Both the position numbers and the translations under genes were made by a program. A stretch of 64,000 nucleotides of DNA from Corinectria fuckeliana (Eukaryota; Ascomycota; Sordariomycetes; Hypocreales; Nectriaceae): assembly GCA_019137255.1 (NCBI GenBank), contig WPDH01000017.1, forward strand, positions 62,001-126,000, in the 5' to 3' direction. The number at the start of each line of letters is the position of its first letter. Position 1 is the stretch's first letter. Shown here in pieces: positions 11,374-21,899 of this stretch. Below the pieces are notes generated by a model. The model searched no databases. It saw only the letters and a list, made by a program, of their open reading frames with translations, and was not told the DNA's origin.

Positions 11374-12609
11374 ACAGGTATTCAGGAGCACACAAGGAAT
11401 AGCCGGGATGGGATATATGTGCATGACGTGGGAATCAAAGCGACGTGGTTACGTGAGGAGTCGTGAGGAGTCGGGAGGAGTCTTGGAAACTTGGAAACGG
11501 CATCAACAAATCAGGGATACTTTGCTTAATAGGGCTGGCTAGTCGTTGACTGTTGCTGCTGTTGCTGCATGGCGCGGCCCCATGTATATAATGAGGTGAG
11601 AGGGAGGGCTGGTTTGTATAGGTAGCCAAGGTAGCGAGCGAGACGGGGGAGTTTGGGAGTCGAGGGCCTCTTTACAGCGTACTTAGGATGATGGGACGCT
11701 TATACACTCAGCCAAACAAGTCAACGGTTCTTTGATTAATCGTGGATGAATGTCCGCCGCCTGCCTTTGCCACGACCTCTCGACTACGCACTATATCATA
11801 TCACGTAACATGCACGCGCAAGTCAGTAGTCCCTTAAGTTTGATGAAATATGTATTTTGTCTGCCAATGACGCGTGGTCCCTGGAAATTAGATGATTTAC
11901 AGCAAAGCATCATAAGCCCTCTTCGATCAAAGCCGGCCCGACTCATCGCCTCCATACATGACCGATGGATCCGAGAGAGGACCCGTTGGCGACCGGGCCT
12001 CTCTCCGGGGAGACCAATGCCTGATACCGGTCTTCCTCCCCTTTGACCCCGGCCTAAAGGCTGTCCCTGTCCCTGAAATCGCAGAGGCGACCCAAAAGAG
12101 TCCATCCGTTGCAAATCAAATTTTGCTCCCCTTTGCCTTGCTCGAATTTTCACCGTCCTTCCGTCCATCGTCCGTCCGCGCCATGTCCGACCGCCCTCCC
12201 TTTCGACGTGTATCGTGATACGCGGCGGACATGGCGTCGTACTCCCCCCATCAATGCCCCGTTCCGTTCCCTAAATCCAGTGCGTGCCGGCAAACAACAA
12301 TGAAAACCGCCCTAGCCCTGAAAACCCGAAATCCTCCGCAATATTAGGAACCGGAACACACTGGGGGCACGCTGAGAAGGGCCTGCAATAGGTAATGTGA
12401 ACACAATGATGAAAAAAATCCCTAGTCCGAAAAGCGCTTCCCTCTCCAGTGAGAGGCCGTCCGTCCGTCTGTCTATGGGGCAAGGTATCATGGTTCGAAA
12501 TGCGTGCTCAAACTTTTTAGGACACGTCTGCTGAAAGCTTGTAAATGCAACAAAACACACCCCCGCCTAGTCTATCTGCCGAAATGCAAGACACCGAAGG
12601 AAGAAGAAT
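11374..12609. other. Intergenic, convergent 3' regions of POL1 and eIF4G
   Basis: 1236 bp between two stop codons facing each other. It has only short open frames and no RNA gene that I can recognise. A local repeat of GGAGTCGTGAGGAGTC type lies at about 11456-11485. Probably long 3' UTRs plus spacer. Confidence 0.5.
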
Positions 12610-15600
12610 TTATTCGATCTCTTTCTTGCCACTATCAGGGACAGCCTTCGAGATCATTGGCGACGCAGAGGTAGACGGGGGGGAAGCCGGGTGCTCGGTC
12701 TCCATGTTGGCTAGCAGACTACACGACATGTCGTTAGTCCCTTGCGTCTTCACACATTGGAGGGGAACAATGCAACGTACCTGAAAGCATTGGAGTGCGA
12801 AGTAGTCTCACGGTGAGGAGGAGTGCCCGTGCGGGATGAAGCACCCGAGTCCTCGCCGGCGCGGCCCAGCGAGCCACCTGGGCCAAGACGTCGTCCGCTG
12901 TTGCTGCGCGACGAGAACATCGAGGTAGGTCCCAGAGTGACGTTTCCGCTCGAGGTCCTGTTGGCGGAGCCCTTCAGGCGGCGCAAGTCGTCCATGCCGA
13001 CCTGGTTGCTGGTCTGCTGGGTGTAGCCGGCAGAGAAGTGGCGGGCATCACCTCGTCCGGCCGGAGGTCGGCCGCCTCCCCGCTGGTTGCCTCTGGCCGA
13101 CTCCTGGGCCTTGAGAGCTTGAGCAGCCTCGGCCTGTGTCGAGTTAGTAACCATACATCTCGGTGCCCATCGACGATAGAACATACCTCAGCTCGGACCT
13201 CTTCCAGCGTCTTGGGACCCTTGTTGGTCTCCTTGGAGACCCAGCGGGCCCTTCGAAGATCAATCACGTCCATGAGCATGAACCTCAGTCGGCTCGGCAG
13301 GTCGGGCAGATCCGCCATGGTCTGGATGCGCTGGAAGTAGGCATCCATCATGGGACGGCCCTTCTCGGTGGCGTCCAGGTTGGCTCCGATGGTCCGGAGC
13401 AGCTTGCTTAGCGACTCAATCTCAGTCTCATCAGGAACGCCCTTATAGTCGACGAGCTTGTGCACACATTCGTGCATGATGCGCTCAGTCAACATGCCCA
13501 GCTTGTACAGCTCACCAATGAACTGAACGAGACCAAGTCCGCGTCGCTTGGCAGCCTCAGCGATATAGTATTCGTCGGACAGTAGCACCGCCTCGCCTGG
13601 CTTCTTGGGACCGTCTCCCTCAGCCTCCTTAGGCTCGGGTAGGTTCGTAGTCCATCCACGCTCGAACTCCTCCTGGCAACGATTCAGGAGGTACTTGCGG
13701 AACAGGTTGCCACCGTTGACCACGTTGCCATTCTTGTCTTTGATGCGCTCGTCGCGGACATCGGGGCTCATAGTCTCCAGCATCCGTTTGCAGAACTTGG
13801 CATACATCGAAGCCCAGTGAGCCTCGTCGGTCGCCTTCTCGAAGGTGAGCTGGATGACTTGGCGAAGGGTTCGGCCGTCAGTCTCATCCTTGGACTGGGA
13901 AGCAATCTCCAGAATCTGATCGGCGATTCTGTCGAACTTCTCAGGCGTCATCTTGTTTAGTGCAGCCTTGACCTTCCTCTGAACCAGCTGAGGGTCGAGG
14001 TAGCCGGGGGCAGTACCGGGGGGCGGCGCACTGGCACCCTTGCCGGTCAAGCTGGTTGGCTTCCAGCCGGTAGCGGTAACAGCAATGGGCTTGAGGTCCA
14101 TGCCGGCAGTCAAAGGCATGGTCTTAGCAGCCTGAGAATCCTTGGCGCTATAGTCGTTGCGTCGACTACCACGAGTGTTGCGGCTAGATTGCCGAGGAGA
14201 GTTGGGCATGTTGGACTGGGATGAGGTCCGGGACATGGACGACGACGAGGGGAACGCGCCGCCGGGTCGCTGGAAGGAGGCCATCGGGTTGACCTGGGGT
14301 CGAGCCATGGGGTTATTAGCCATGGCGAAGCGGTCGGCCGATGTAGTGCCAGTGGGAAGGGTTCGACCACCGGCGGGGACGGTGAAAGAGCCCATGGAGA
14401 AGCCACCACCGCCGTTACGGGAGCCTTGCCTAGCGGAGCCAGGGGTCTGACCTCCTCGGCTCGAGGCAGATCGGCCACCGTCACCATCGCCAATCAGCGA
14501 CTTCACCTGCTGGCCAAATTCCAACGAGGGCGACTCGGTGAAGACCTTCTGGAACTGGAGCAAGAAGTTGGCGTCGTACTTGAAGGTCTTGCCCTTCTTG
14601 GCAACAGCGGCGTTCAAGGACGGGTTGGGAGACTTGATGCCAGCAGGGTAGAGGTCCTGCTCGATAACCTTGAGGAAACGAGCCGACTTCAGGGATTGCA
14701 GAGCAGCGCTAGGCTGAGGGGGCTCAATGGGCTTGGTGTTCAGTGGAGCCAGGTTGAGGGCAGCAGGCTTGCCGCGCTTTTCGGCGGCGGATGGCTTCTG
14801 CTCAGCAGGAGACGAGGGCTTTTCGCCAATCTTCATGCCGGCAAGCTTGTCGGTGACAGAATCGACCTCCTTGGGCTCAGCGCCAGTGCGGGCCTTCGCG
14901 AGAGCTTCGGCGACGGATAGAGCCTTGCTTGCTGACTCGGCGCGCTTCTTCTCCTTCTCTTCTTCAAGACGCTCCATTTCACGCTCTTGATCGCGGAGCT
15001 TCTGGTCTTCGTTGCCGGCATTCTTCTTTCGGTCCTCATCGGCCTTGATCTTGGCAGCAGCCTTCTCGGCCTCACGCTTCACACGATGCTCTTCTTCGAG
15101 CTTCTCACGTGCGGCGTCGGCCTCCTCCATCTCTCGGATGATTCGGTCCATCTCCTCCTCCTCAGTCTCAGCCTTCTCGGCGGGCTTCTCAGCTTCCTTC
15201 TCGGCGGGCTCCTCAGCCTTCTTGGGCTCCTCAGCAGGCTTCTTCTCGACCTCAACCTTGGCGGGAGGGGCAGGCTCAGCTTCGGGGACCACGGGCTTCT
15301 CGGCGGGCTTCTCAGCGGGCTTTTCGACAAGCTGTTCAAGGGGCTTCTCGGCAGCCTTCTCAACCGGTTTCTCAGAAGGCTTGGGAACCTCCTCCTTCTT
15401 GGCCTTCTCCTCGACAGCTACTTGGGGCGCCTGAGTAGCCTGCTTAATCTTCTCCTTAAGCTCATCCTGGATTTCCTTCGCAGTCTTGGGTGTGGCATGG
15501 CTGTCAGTGCGGCCGTGCGCAGGAGTAGAAGACTTGGGAGGGGGAGTGGGTGTCGAGGTCACGACAGGAGGAGTCTTGGACTGAGTGATACTGGGAGCCG

Positions 15601-17404
15601 GAGAGGCTGGGGTCTTGAAGGTTGATGTGTCAACAACCTCGCCCGCAGCGTTCTTGATTTGAATCGCAGCGCTCCTCTTAGGCCTGACGAAGTTGGTGTT
15701 CGGTGTGGGCTTGGGCTGAGCGTTCTGGGGCTGAGGGGTCGATGACACGATCACAGGCTGGCTCTGCTGGTTTGCGCTCGAAGGGCGCTCAGGCTGTGAT
15801 GGTGTTCGGGACATGCTGTGGCTCTGCTGGTGGTAAGGGGGGGGGAAGGGCTGGGTGAAGCCTGGGGAGTTAGCTTGGGGAGGGGCCATGTACGGCATGT
15901 TGTTGTAGCCGTAGGGCATGGACATTGGGCGTCCGTAGCCGTCAACCTGCTGGGGGGGGTATCCGAAATTCTGGGACTTTAAAGTTAGCATGGCTTCGAA
16001 AAAGCCGCCTTCTGGCGAGAGATCAAGAGAACGCGAGTTGGTTTGGGGTTGGCCGTTGATCATGGGAAACGGCTCTGCGGGTATCCGGGAGGCGTGAGAT
16101 ACCTCGCGGATATTGTTGCTGTCGGGCTCACGCCATTGCTGATCTGCACGTTTACTAAAACGGCGCTGGCGCTGTAACTCGTTTCCATGTATATCTCGCG
16201 CGGTTGAGTCTAGTGGGCGCCCCGCTTGGAGCGACTTATCTAGCTCACGACGATTTTTGTTTTTTTTGTGGGGTTTGAAAGACATTTTATCAGACTGAGG
16301 GGGAGGAAAAGGGAACTGTACTTGTTGAGGAGCCATGGGAGGCGGGTAGTGATATTGGGGGGGTGTCTGAATGGCCATGTTCGGCTGCATGTTGGCCTGG
16401 GACATATTGGGCGTGTTCGGCATCGATGGGACCAAGGCAGGGCTTCGGTTCGGTTGCGGAGAGTTGGGGTAGGGCATGTTTCGCTGGGGCTGGAAAGCCG
16501 GTGGCATGCCTCGACCCTGGCCAGGGTTGTTGCGGAACTGGTTGTTCGGAGGGTATCCCATCTGCTGGTTGTAGTTGGGGTTGAAGCCACCGCGTCCACG
16601 GCCGCCTTGAGGCTGGAAGTTGCCTCGACCGGCACCGGTGGCGTTGTCACCCTGAGCAGAGTGGCCAGACTCGCGGCGGAAGTGGGAGCCGGGTACGTTT
16701 GGGTTTGCCGGGATAGAGCCCTGTCTCATGTGGCGCTGCGGAGATAAGAAAGTCAGCGCTGAATTTCTCGTGAGGGAAGTCTGAGGAGAAAGTGAGAGAA
16801 TAGTGAAACGTACCTCGCCATCGCTACTGAGACTGCCAAACGTCATCTGTCCGCTAGGCTGCTGCAGACCAGAAGGAGGTCGGCCGCCGCTAGCAGAAGG
16901 CTGGGGGATAGGAGAGGGAGAGTGGGCGGGTGAGGGAACTCGCGGGTTGCCACCGGGAATGGGGATGGGCGCAGCGCTGCCAGTCTGGGGAGTGCTGTGG
17001 GCCATGGCAGGAGAATCGAAGCCAAACTGGATGCTGGACTTGGCTCCACCGACGGGGCCACCGTTGGCGACGAAGCTATTGGGGGCATTGGCAGCCATGG
17101 TCACGGAGCTCTTGCGAGAGTGATCAGGGCCGGAGCCGTTGAGGTTGGAGCTGCCGCGCGCAAGGGCGGGGACAGCAGGGTTGACGGCGGGTTTGCCGTT
17201 CACGGGAGACGATGAGGCGCCCTTTGCATTCTGCGTCGAGGACGGAGAGGCACCAACGACAACCGGAGGTTGAGAACCAGTCGCGACTATAGGCGGCTGG
17301 GCTGTCTTCTTAGGCGCACCTGCAGCGGAGGCATAAGAAGTAGCCGTTGTCGCGGAGGTGTTTGTCGCCGGGATGGGGTTCTGCTGGTTCGCAGGCGACG
17401 TCAT
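12610..17404 (-). CDS. eIF4G: Translation initiation factor eIF4G
   Basis: Minus strand. Exons are 17404-16814, 16735-13187, 13133-12781 and 12718-12610, with introns of 78, 53 and 62 nt, giving 1533 residues. It is the scaffold that ties cap-bound eIF4E, eIF4A and poly(A)-binding protein to the 43S complex. The N-terminal 500 residues are Pro/Gln/Gly-rich and disordered. A Lys/Glu/Ala-rich stretch with EKPAEK repeats and a predicted coiled coil follows. An eIF4E-binding motif is visible as YDANFLLQF (YxxxxL-hydrophobic, near residue 915). The MIF4G HEAT domain spans about 1110-1375, beginning near NKMTPEKFDRIADQI. The tail is Arg/Gly/Ser-rich. The first intron (16813-16736) is a multiple of three with no stop, so unspliced reads stay in frame. 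A further in-frame 351-nt intron (16321-15971) is possible; removing it leaves 1416 residues. Confidence 0.93.
15971..16321 (-). other. Possible 351-nt in-frame intron (or alternative exon) within eIF4G
   Basis: Read on the minus strand, this segment starts GTACAG after CAA CAA and ends CCCAG. A good branch site (GCTAAC) lies about 15 nt before the acceptor. Its length is 117 codons with no stop. Its translation is basic and charged, unlike the surrounding Pro/Gln/Gly-rich text, and the flanks join as QQ-NFGYPPQQ. Without transcripts I cannot say whether it is coding, intronic or alternatively spliced. Confidence 0.4.
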
Positions 17405-18143
17405 AAGGGGAGTTCGGGGATCGTTCGCGGGGAGAGAAGGGGTTGAGTTCTATGAGCGACGAGGCGAAGGCGGGACAGGTGGTGTCGAGGCCTGGCTGTT
17501 CGAGGACTCGGACGGCGGGGTGCGGGTCTCGAAAAACGACGAGGTCGAGGAGACAGAGAATCGCGAAGACTCGAAGATGAGCGACGGGCGGTCGTTGGGC
17601 GGCTCGACGAGGACAGTCGAGAGAGGCCGAACGAAGGCGGGAGAGAACCAAGGAGCGGAGGGTCGAGGGCCGACTTGAGGAAATCGCAAGGCGTCCGAGA
17701 CAGGCTACGATCCGGCGCGGCGGGCGACGATTTGGAGAAAAGAACCGAGGGGAGAGAGTCCTTCTTGGTTCTGAAAACTCGGGACAAGATTCCAATGCCG
17801 ATGCAAATGGAAATGGGTCGGGTATGAAGAATTTCCACCGGACCAGGGAGGTTGATTTGAGTGGTGAGGGTTGGAAGGAGTAGGCAAAAAAAATTTGGGC
17901 AGCAGGATCTGATATGGGCGGAAGGGGCGAGGGAGAGGGGGGGGGTGTGTCAGAACGGAGCGCCCCAGGGCTTGGTGGTCAGGGCTGTTAAGCCACAGTC
18001 CAGTGGTCACTGTCAGTCGCAAGCCGGCGAATTTCCACGGTGCGCGTGCAGGGGTTGTAGCCCCAGGAGACAGTGCGTCACAATGCCAAGAACCCGGCTC
18101 ACACGGCGGGACAGGACATGCAGGGCCAATCTACACGGAGTAC
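17405..18143. promoter_or_regulatory. eIF4G upstream region, truncated by transposon insertion
   Basis: 739 bp between the eIF4G start codon and the target site of the transposon block. It contains long pyrimidine-rich runs on the coding (minus) strand and probably a long 5' leader. Several short open frames in it look like chance. Confidence 0.5.
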
Positions 18144-18145
18144 TA

Positions 18146-18195
18146 CTAAGTCCCCCCCCCCACTTCTGGACTACCCCCCCTTCTAGACCACTTTT
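18146..18195 (+). repeat. Left terminal inverted repeat of the Fot1-like element
   Basis: Begins CTAAGT followed by ten C, then ACTTCTGGA. It pairs with 29350-29399 over 50 bp with one transition, and TA lies immediately outside. Confidence 0.9.
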
Positions 18196-18239
18196 TCGTA
18201 ATATCACGAAACTCACCCTTAATAAACACTCATCAATTA

Positions 18240-19188
18240 AATAACAACGTAACGCTAGAAATCAGGCATTTTTTCGCCATTTAGAAGGTTAAGCTGCCAC
18301 TTAAAACATATATCCTGAAATCTAATTTTCTTATATTTTTTTAACATCTCTAGTAGATCTAATATTTTCTCTATTAGTTTCTAAGCCTTTACTATATTTA
18401 GGACTTATATAAAGCGCAAATTAGTATTAAATATAAGCTTTCTTCTCTTTTTAGGTCTTAATTCTTCTAATTTAGTCTGTAAGACTATTAGTTCTTTCTC
18501 TTAAGCAGCTAATCTTATATTTTAACAGTCTAATCTTTTAGCAACCTTTATTAGGAAAAGCTAGGTAAATCTATTAAGTAATACTAATAAAAAGATAATT
18601 AAAAGTGTAGATTTTAGCTGCTATAATAATAAAGGCGTCCTAACAGTTATTTCTAATAGGTCTACTATTATCTTAGGTGGTATTTATAAGTAGATATTTA
18701 GCTTGCTAGTTATAAGGTTTAGTAGGGGCTTTACTAGACTAACTAGCTATAATCTAGATAATTTCTAGCCTGTTAAGATGTTTAAAGATGTGAGGGCAGC
18801 TTACTAGGCCTTATAATAATAGCAGATAAAGGTTATCTTACCTAAGTGCGTAAAGTTATTAAGTCTAGCTAACTTAGAAATCTCTTACTAGTATGTATTT
18901 TTTAGGGGGCTAAAAATAGTAATATTAAGCAGCTAAAAAATATAAGAAGAATAAAAGATTAGAAATAATAAATATATATTATTCTTATAATATTTAAACA
19001 TAAAATTATTAGTATAGTAACTACTATAGCTATTAATAATAAGAAGTTTTTTATCTTCTGCCTTTTTTAGTATTATATAAGAAATAAAGACCTTTATTAG
19101 CTAATTTAGGGTAACCTAGTTATTAGTCTAGCTCTTTTCTATTAAAGTAAAGTTCTAAAATACTAGAAAATTAAGCTCTACTAGAAAC
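18240..19188 (-). pseudogene. C-terminal part of a decayed pogo/Fot1-type transposase
   Basis: On the minus strand one frame shows the DDE region of the family once stops are read as mutated Gln or Trp codons. LLIINSYSSYYT (19046-19011) corresponds to the family's L-I-x-D-G-H-S-S-H-x-T block with the catalytic Asp changed to Asn. A degraded FQLLNITIFSPLK (near 18930-18891) corresponds to the third acidic block, also Asp to Asn. These G-to-A changes fit RIP. The N-terminal part lies beyond the gypsy insertion, at 28594-29250. Non-functional. Confidence 0.75.
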
Positions 19189-19193
19189 TATAA

Positions 19194-19577
19194 TAATATA
19201 AAATTAACTATATCAGGGGATATATAGAGTAAATACTACTAGGGAGAAGAATCCCTACTCATATAATTAAGATACCTAAAGCTTAAGAGTAAGATAGTAA
19301 GATAATAAGATGATAATTCTTCTATCTATTCTAGTGACTATCTTTCCTTTTATATAGGGGGAAGTCCTAGGGCACTCTCTAGTTACTCCCTAGGAAATCT
19401 CTAGATAGGTCTTAGGATTTCTCTAGGACTATCTTAGGATTTCCTAGGATAATTCCTAGCCTAATTAGTAGGAGATTTCTCTTCTTATTATGGCTACTTT
19501 TTAGTAGCCCTCTCTAGGGTTATAGCCTAGGCTGTTATTAGATGGTAATAGCCCTCTGTCTAGCTTATTCTATAATA
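19194..19577 (-). repeat. 3' LTR of the gypsy element (left copy)
   Basis: 384 bp, starting TAATATAAAATTAAC and ending CTATAATA. It aligns end to end with 28205-28588 without a net length difference. Mismatches are almost all transitions (for example CTATAATA against CTGTAACA), showing RIP after insertion. Confidence 0.9.
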
Positions 19578-21899
19578 AATCCCTATAACAAAAGAAAAGC
19601 ATACTATCCTTAGTGTGTCTATATTAATTATAGCTAGGCTGTTTCTCACACTAGTAGGAGTTTTATTAATAGTTATACACAGGATTTTCTTAATCTAGGG
19701 GTGCTTACCTTATGTTTTACTATTATATATTAGGGGAAATCCCCCAGCCCTACTAGGCCCTTTTATCTATTATATTTTCTTTGCTTGTTTAGTTTGTTAG
19801 GAACTTCTTATATATATTATTAGTTATACCCTTATATTCCTCCCTAATAAGCTTCTTTAAATTTATAGCTATAGTGGGCATATTATGTTTCTTAGTATTA
19901 GCAGGGGCGGGTTAGTAAAGTTAGTATTTCCTGGCCTTAGTAATATAAAGTGCTATTAGAAGGCTAATAGCCTATATGTTTTGCTTAGTGCTGGCGGGGG
20001 TAATAAGTATAAGTCTCCTAGCTGTGTTTTACTTGCCTTTCTTATAGAACTATAGTACTATCTTAATTACTTTAGTAGTAGTCTCTAAGTGGGAAAAGAA
20101 CTCTTATTATGCTATTTACTTAGCTAGCTTAGTTGTATTATTATCTAAGAAGCTAATTACTTATAGTATGTTATTAAGGCGGATTACTAGTTCTAAGGAT
20201 ATCCCTGCTATTTGTGCTATCTATTATAAGGAGTAGTCTAACTATGTTATTTTATGGTAAACCTAATAGTATTTAGCGAAATATTTAGCTATATTAATAT
20301 TAAGAAACTAGATAGCTTAGTTAGCTGCCTAGATGTACTATACTGGTGTGGTTTCTTCTTCTTGCTGGACTGTGGCTTTTAGGATAATAGGCGTGTTATT
20401 TTGCGGGGTGGTAGTCTTAAGTTGTGTGCTTACTGTTGCTTATTATAGAGTTATAACTGTGTTATTATTAATAGCTGCTAAAAGTGTGTTAATAGCGCTT
20501 TATTTAGCGGGGGTAATAATATTTTGTGATATAAATAGATTTTTATTATAATTTCCTTAAGGGGTTATAGTCCCTAATAGGGCTGTTATAAAGAGCTAAT
20601 ATTTTAGTTTGTGAGTTAGGGTGCTTAGGATGGGGTTAGTAAAGTGGGTATGTTTAAGTGATAAGCTGATAGGAGTGTTAATTTCCTATTATATATTAGG
20701 CTAAAGCTGGCATGCTAGGTTAATATAAGTATAGCTATCTACTAATCCTCTAATCTTATTAAGGGCTTTTTAGGCTCTATTAATTAGGGTGGGTAACTAC
20801 TAAGAGGTTATCTTAGTAATTCGCTTAAGTATTTTAGTGAGGATTATAGAGATCTTGATTTTTCTGATAATAGATATAGTTAGCTTATAAATATTAGTTT
20901 ATGTTAGTCTGGTTATATTGTTAAAGCTTATAGTAGGGGTGTGAGTATTTCCTGCTGGGGGAGGGCTACCACTCTAGTACTATTTATTCTGTTTTTGTGT
21001 CTATTATGGTATTTCTTATAGTAGTGTGCTTAGTTTACTAGCTGTCTTACTTGCTACTTTACTTGTGATTTTACTTGTGGTTTTATTTAGGGTTTTATAC
21101 TAATTATGGTTTAGGTTATTATAGTAGTATATCTAGTTCTATTAGTTTATAAACCTAGTATTAGGGTTATAGCCTTTAGCTTATATAAGCTGGTGGAAAT
21201 ATTTATAGTGTTATAGGAAGGTCTTAATCTAAATATGGTATTAGTTAGAGCTTTTAGCTACTCTAAGGTTATGTTTATTACTGTATAGCTGTATAGCTTA
21301 GTGATACTTTTTATACTAGAGGCAGAGAGGATATTAGGTAAGCTGGTTTTTAAATAGCTAGTAAAGCTTTTAGTCTTTAGACGGAAATATGTTACTTAAT
21401 AAGAGAACTTAGAATAGTACTTATTCTTTTTGTTTAGTGTTATAGGGTATTTCCTATGTGTTAGTAGTGTAAGGTTATAGTCTTCTCCTCTAAGAAGTAA
21501 AGATAGTAATATATAAAGGAAAATAATAACAAAAGAAAATAGCATACTAGGTTATAAGGTATTAATTTCTTGCTTATACGTCCTATTGTCAGCTAGTGGC
21601 AGCTATTAGTAGTGTTCTTAGTAAGATGGTGGTAAATATACTAGGCTGTTACTCTAGGTAATCTACTGCTGTAGCCTGGGATTTCCCTAAATAGGACTCT
21701 CTTTAGCTAGCACTCTTAATACTATAGTATTTTACAGTGTAAGGTTCTTTCTTAGTCTTTTATACTTTTAGTATAGGGCCTTAGTAGTGTTATACATTTA
21801 GTCTGCTATATTATCCTTAGTCTGTTTTTTAACTAGTATAGTTATTACTTATATAACTAGCTATAGCTTACTATGCTTATGTTTTTATTTCTTAGTAAG

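Noticed and set aside
14987..15625. 212-codon leucine-rich open frame on the plus strand
   Set aside because: It is the antisense of the Lys/Glu/Ala-rich segment of eIF4G. The Leu/Ser/Gly composition is what complementary GAG/AAG/GCC codons produce.
20333..20551. 72-codon hydrophobic frame inside the gypsy element
   Set aside because: Lies in RIP-mutated DNA on the strand opposite to the element's coding sense; hydrophobic residues result from T-rich composition.
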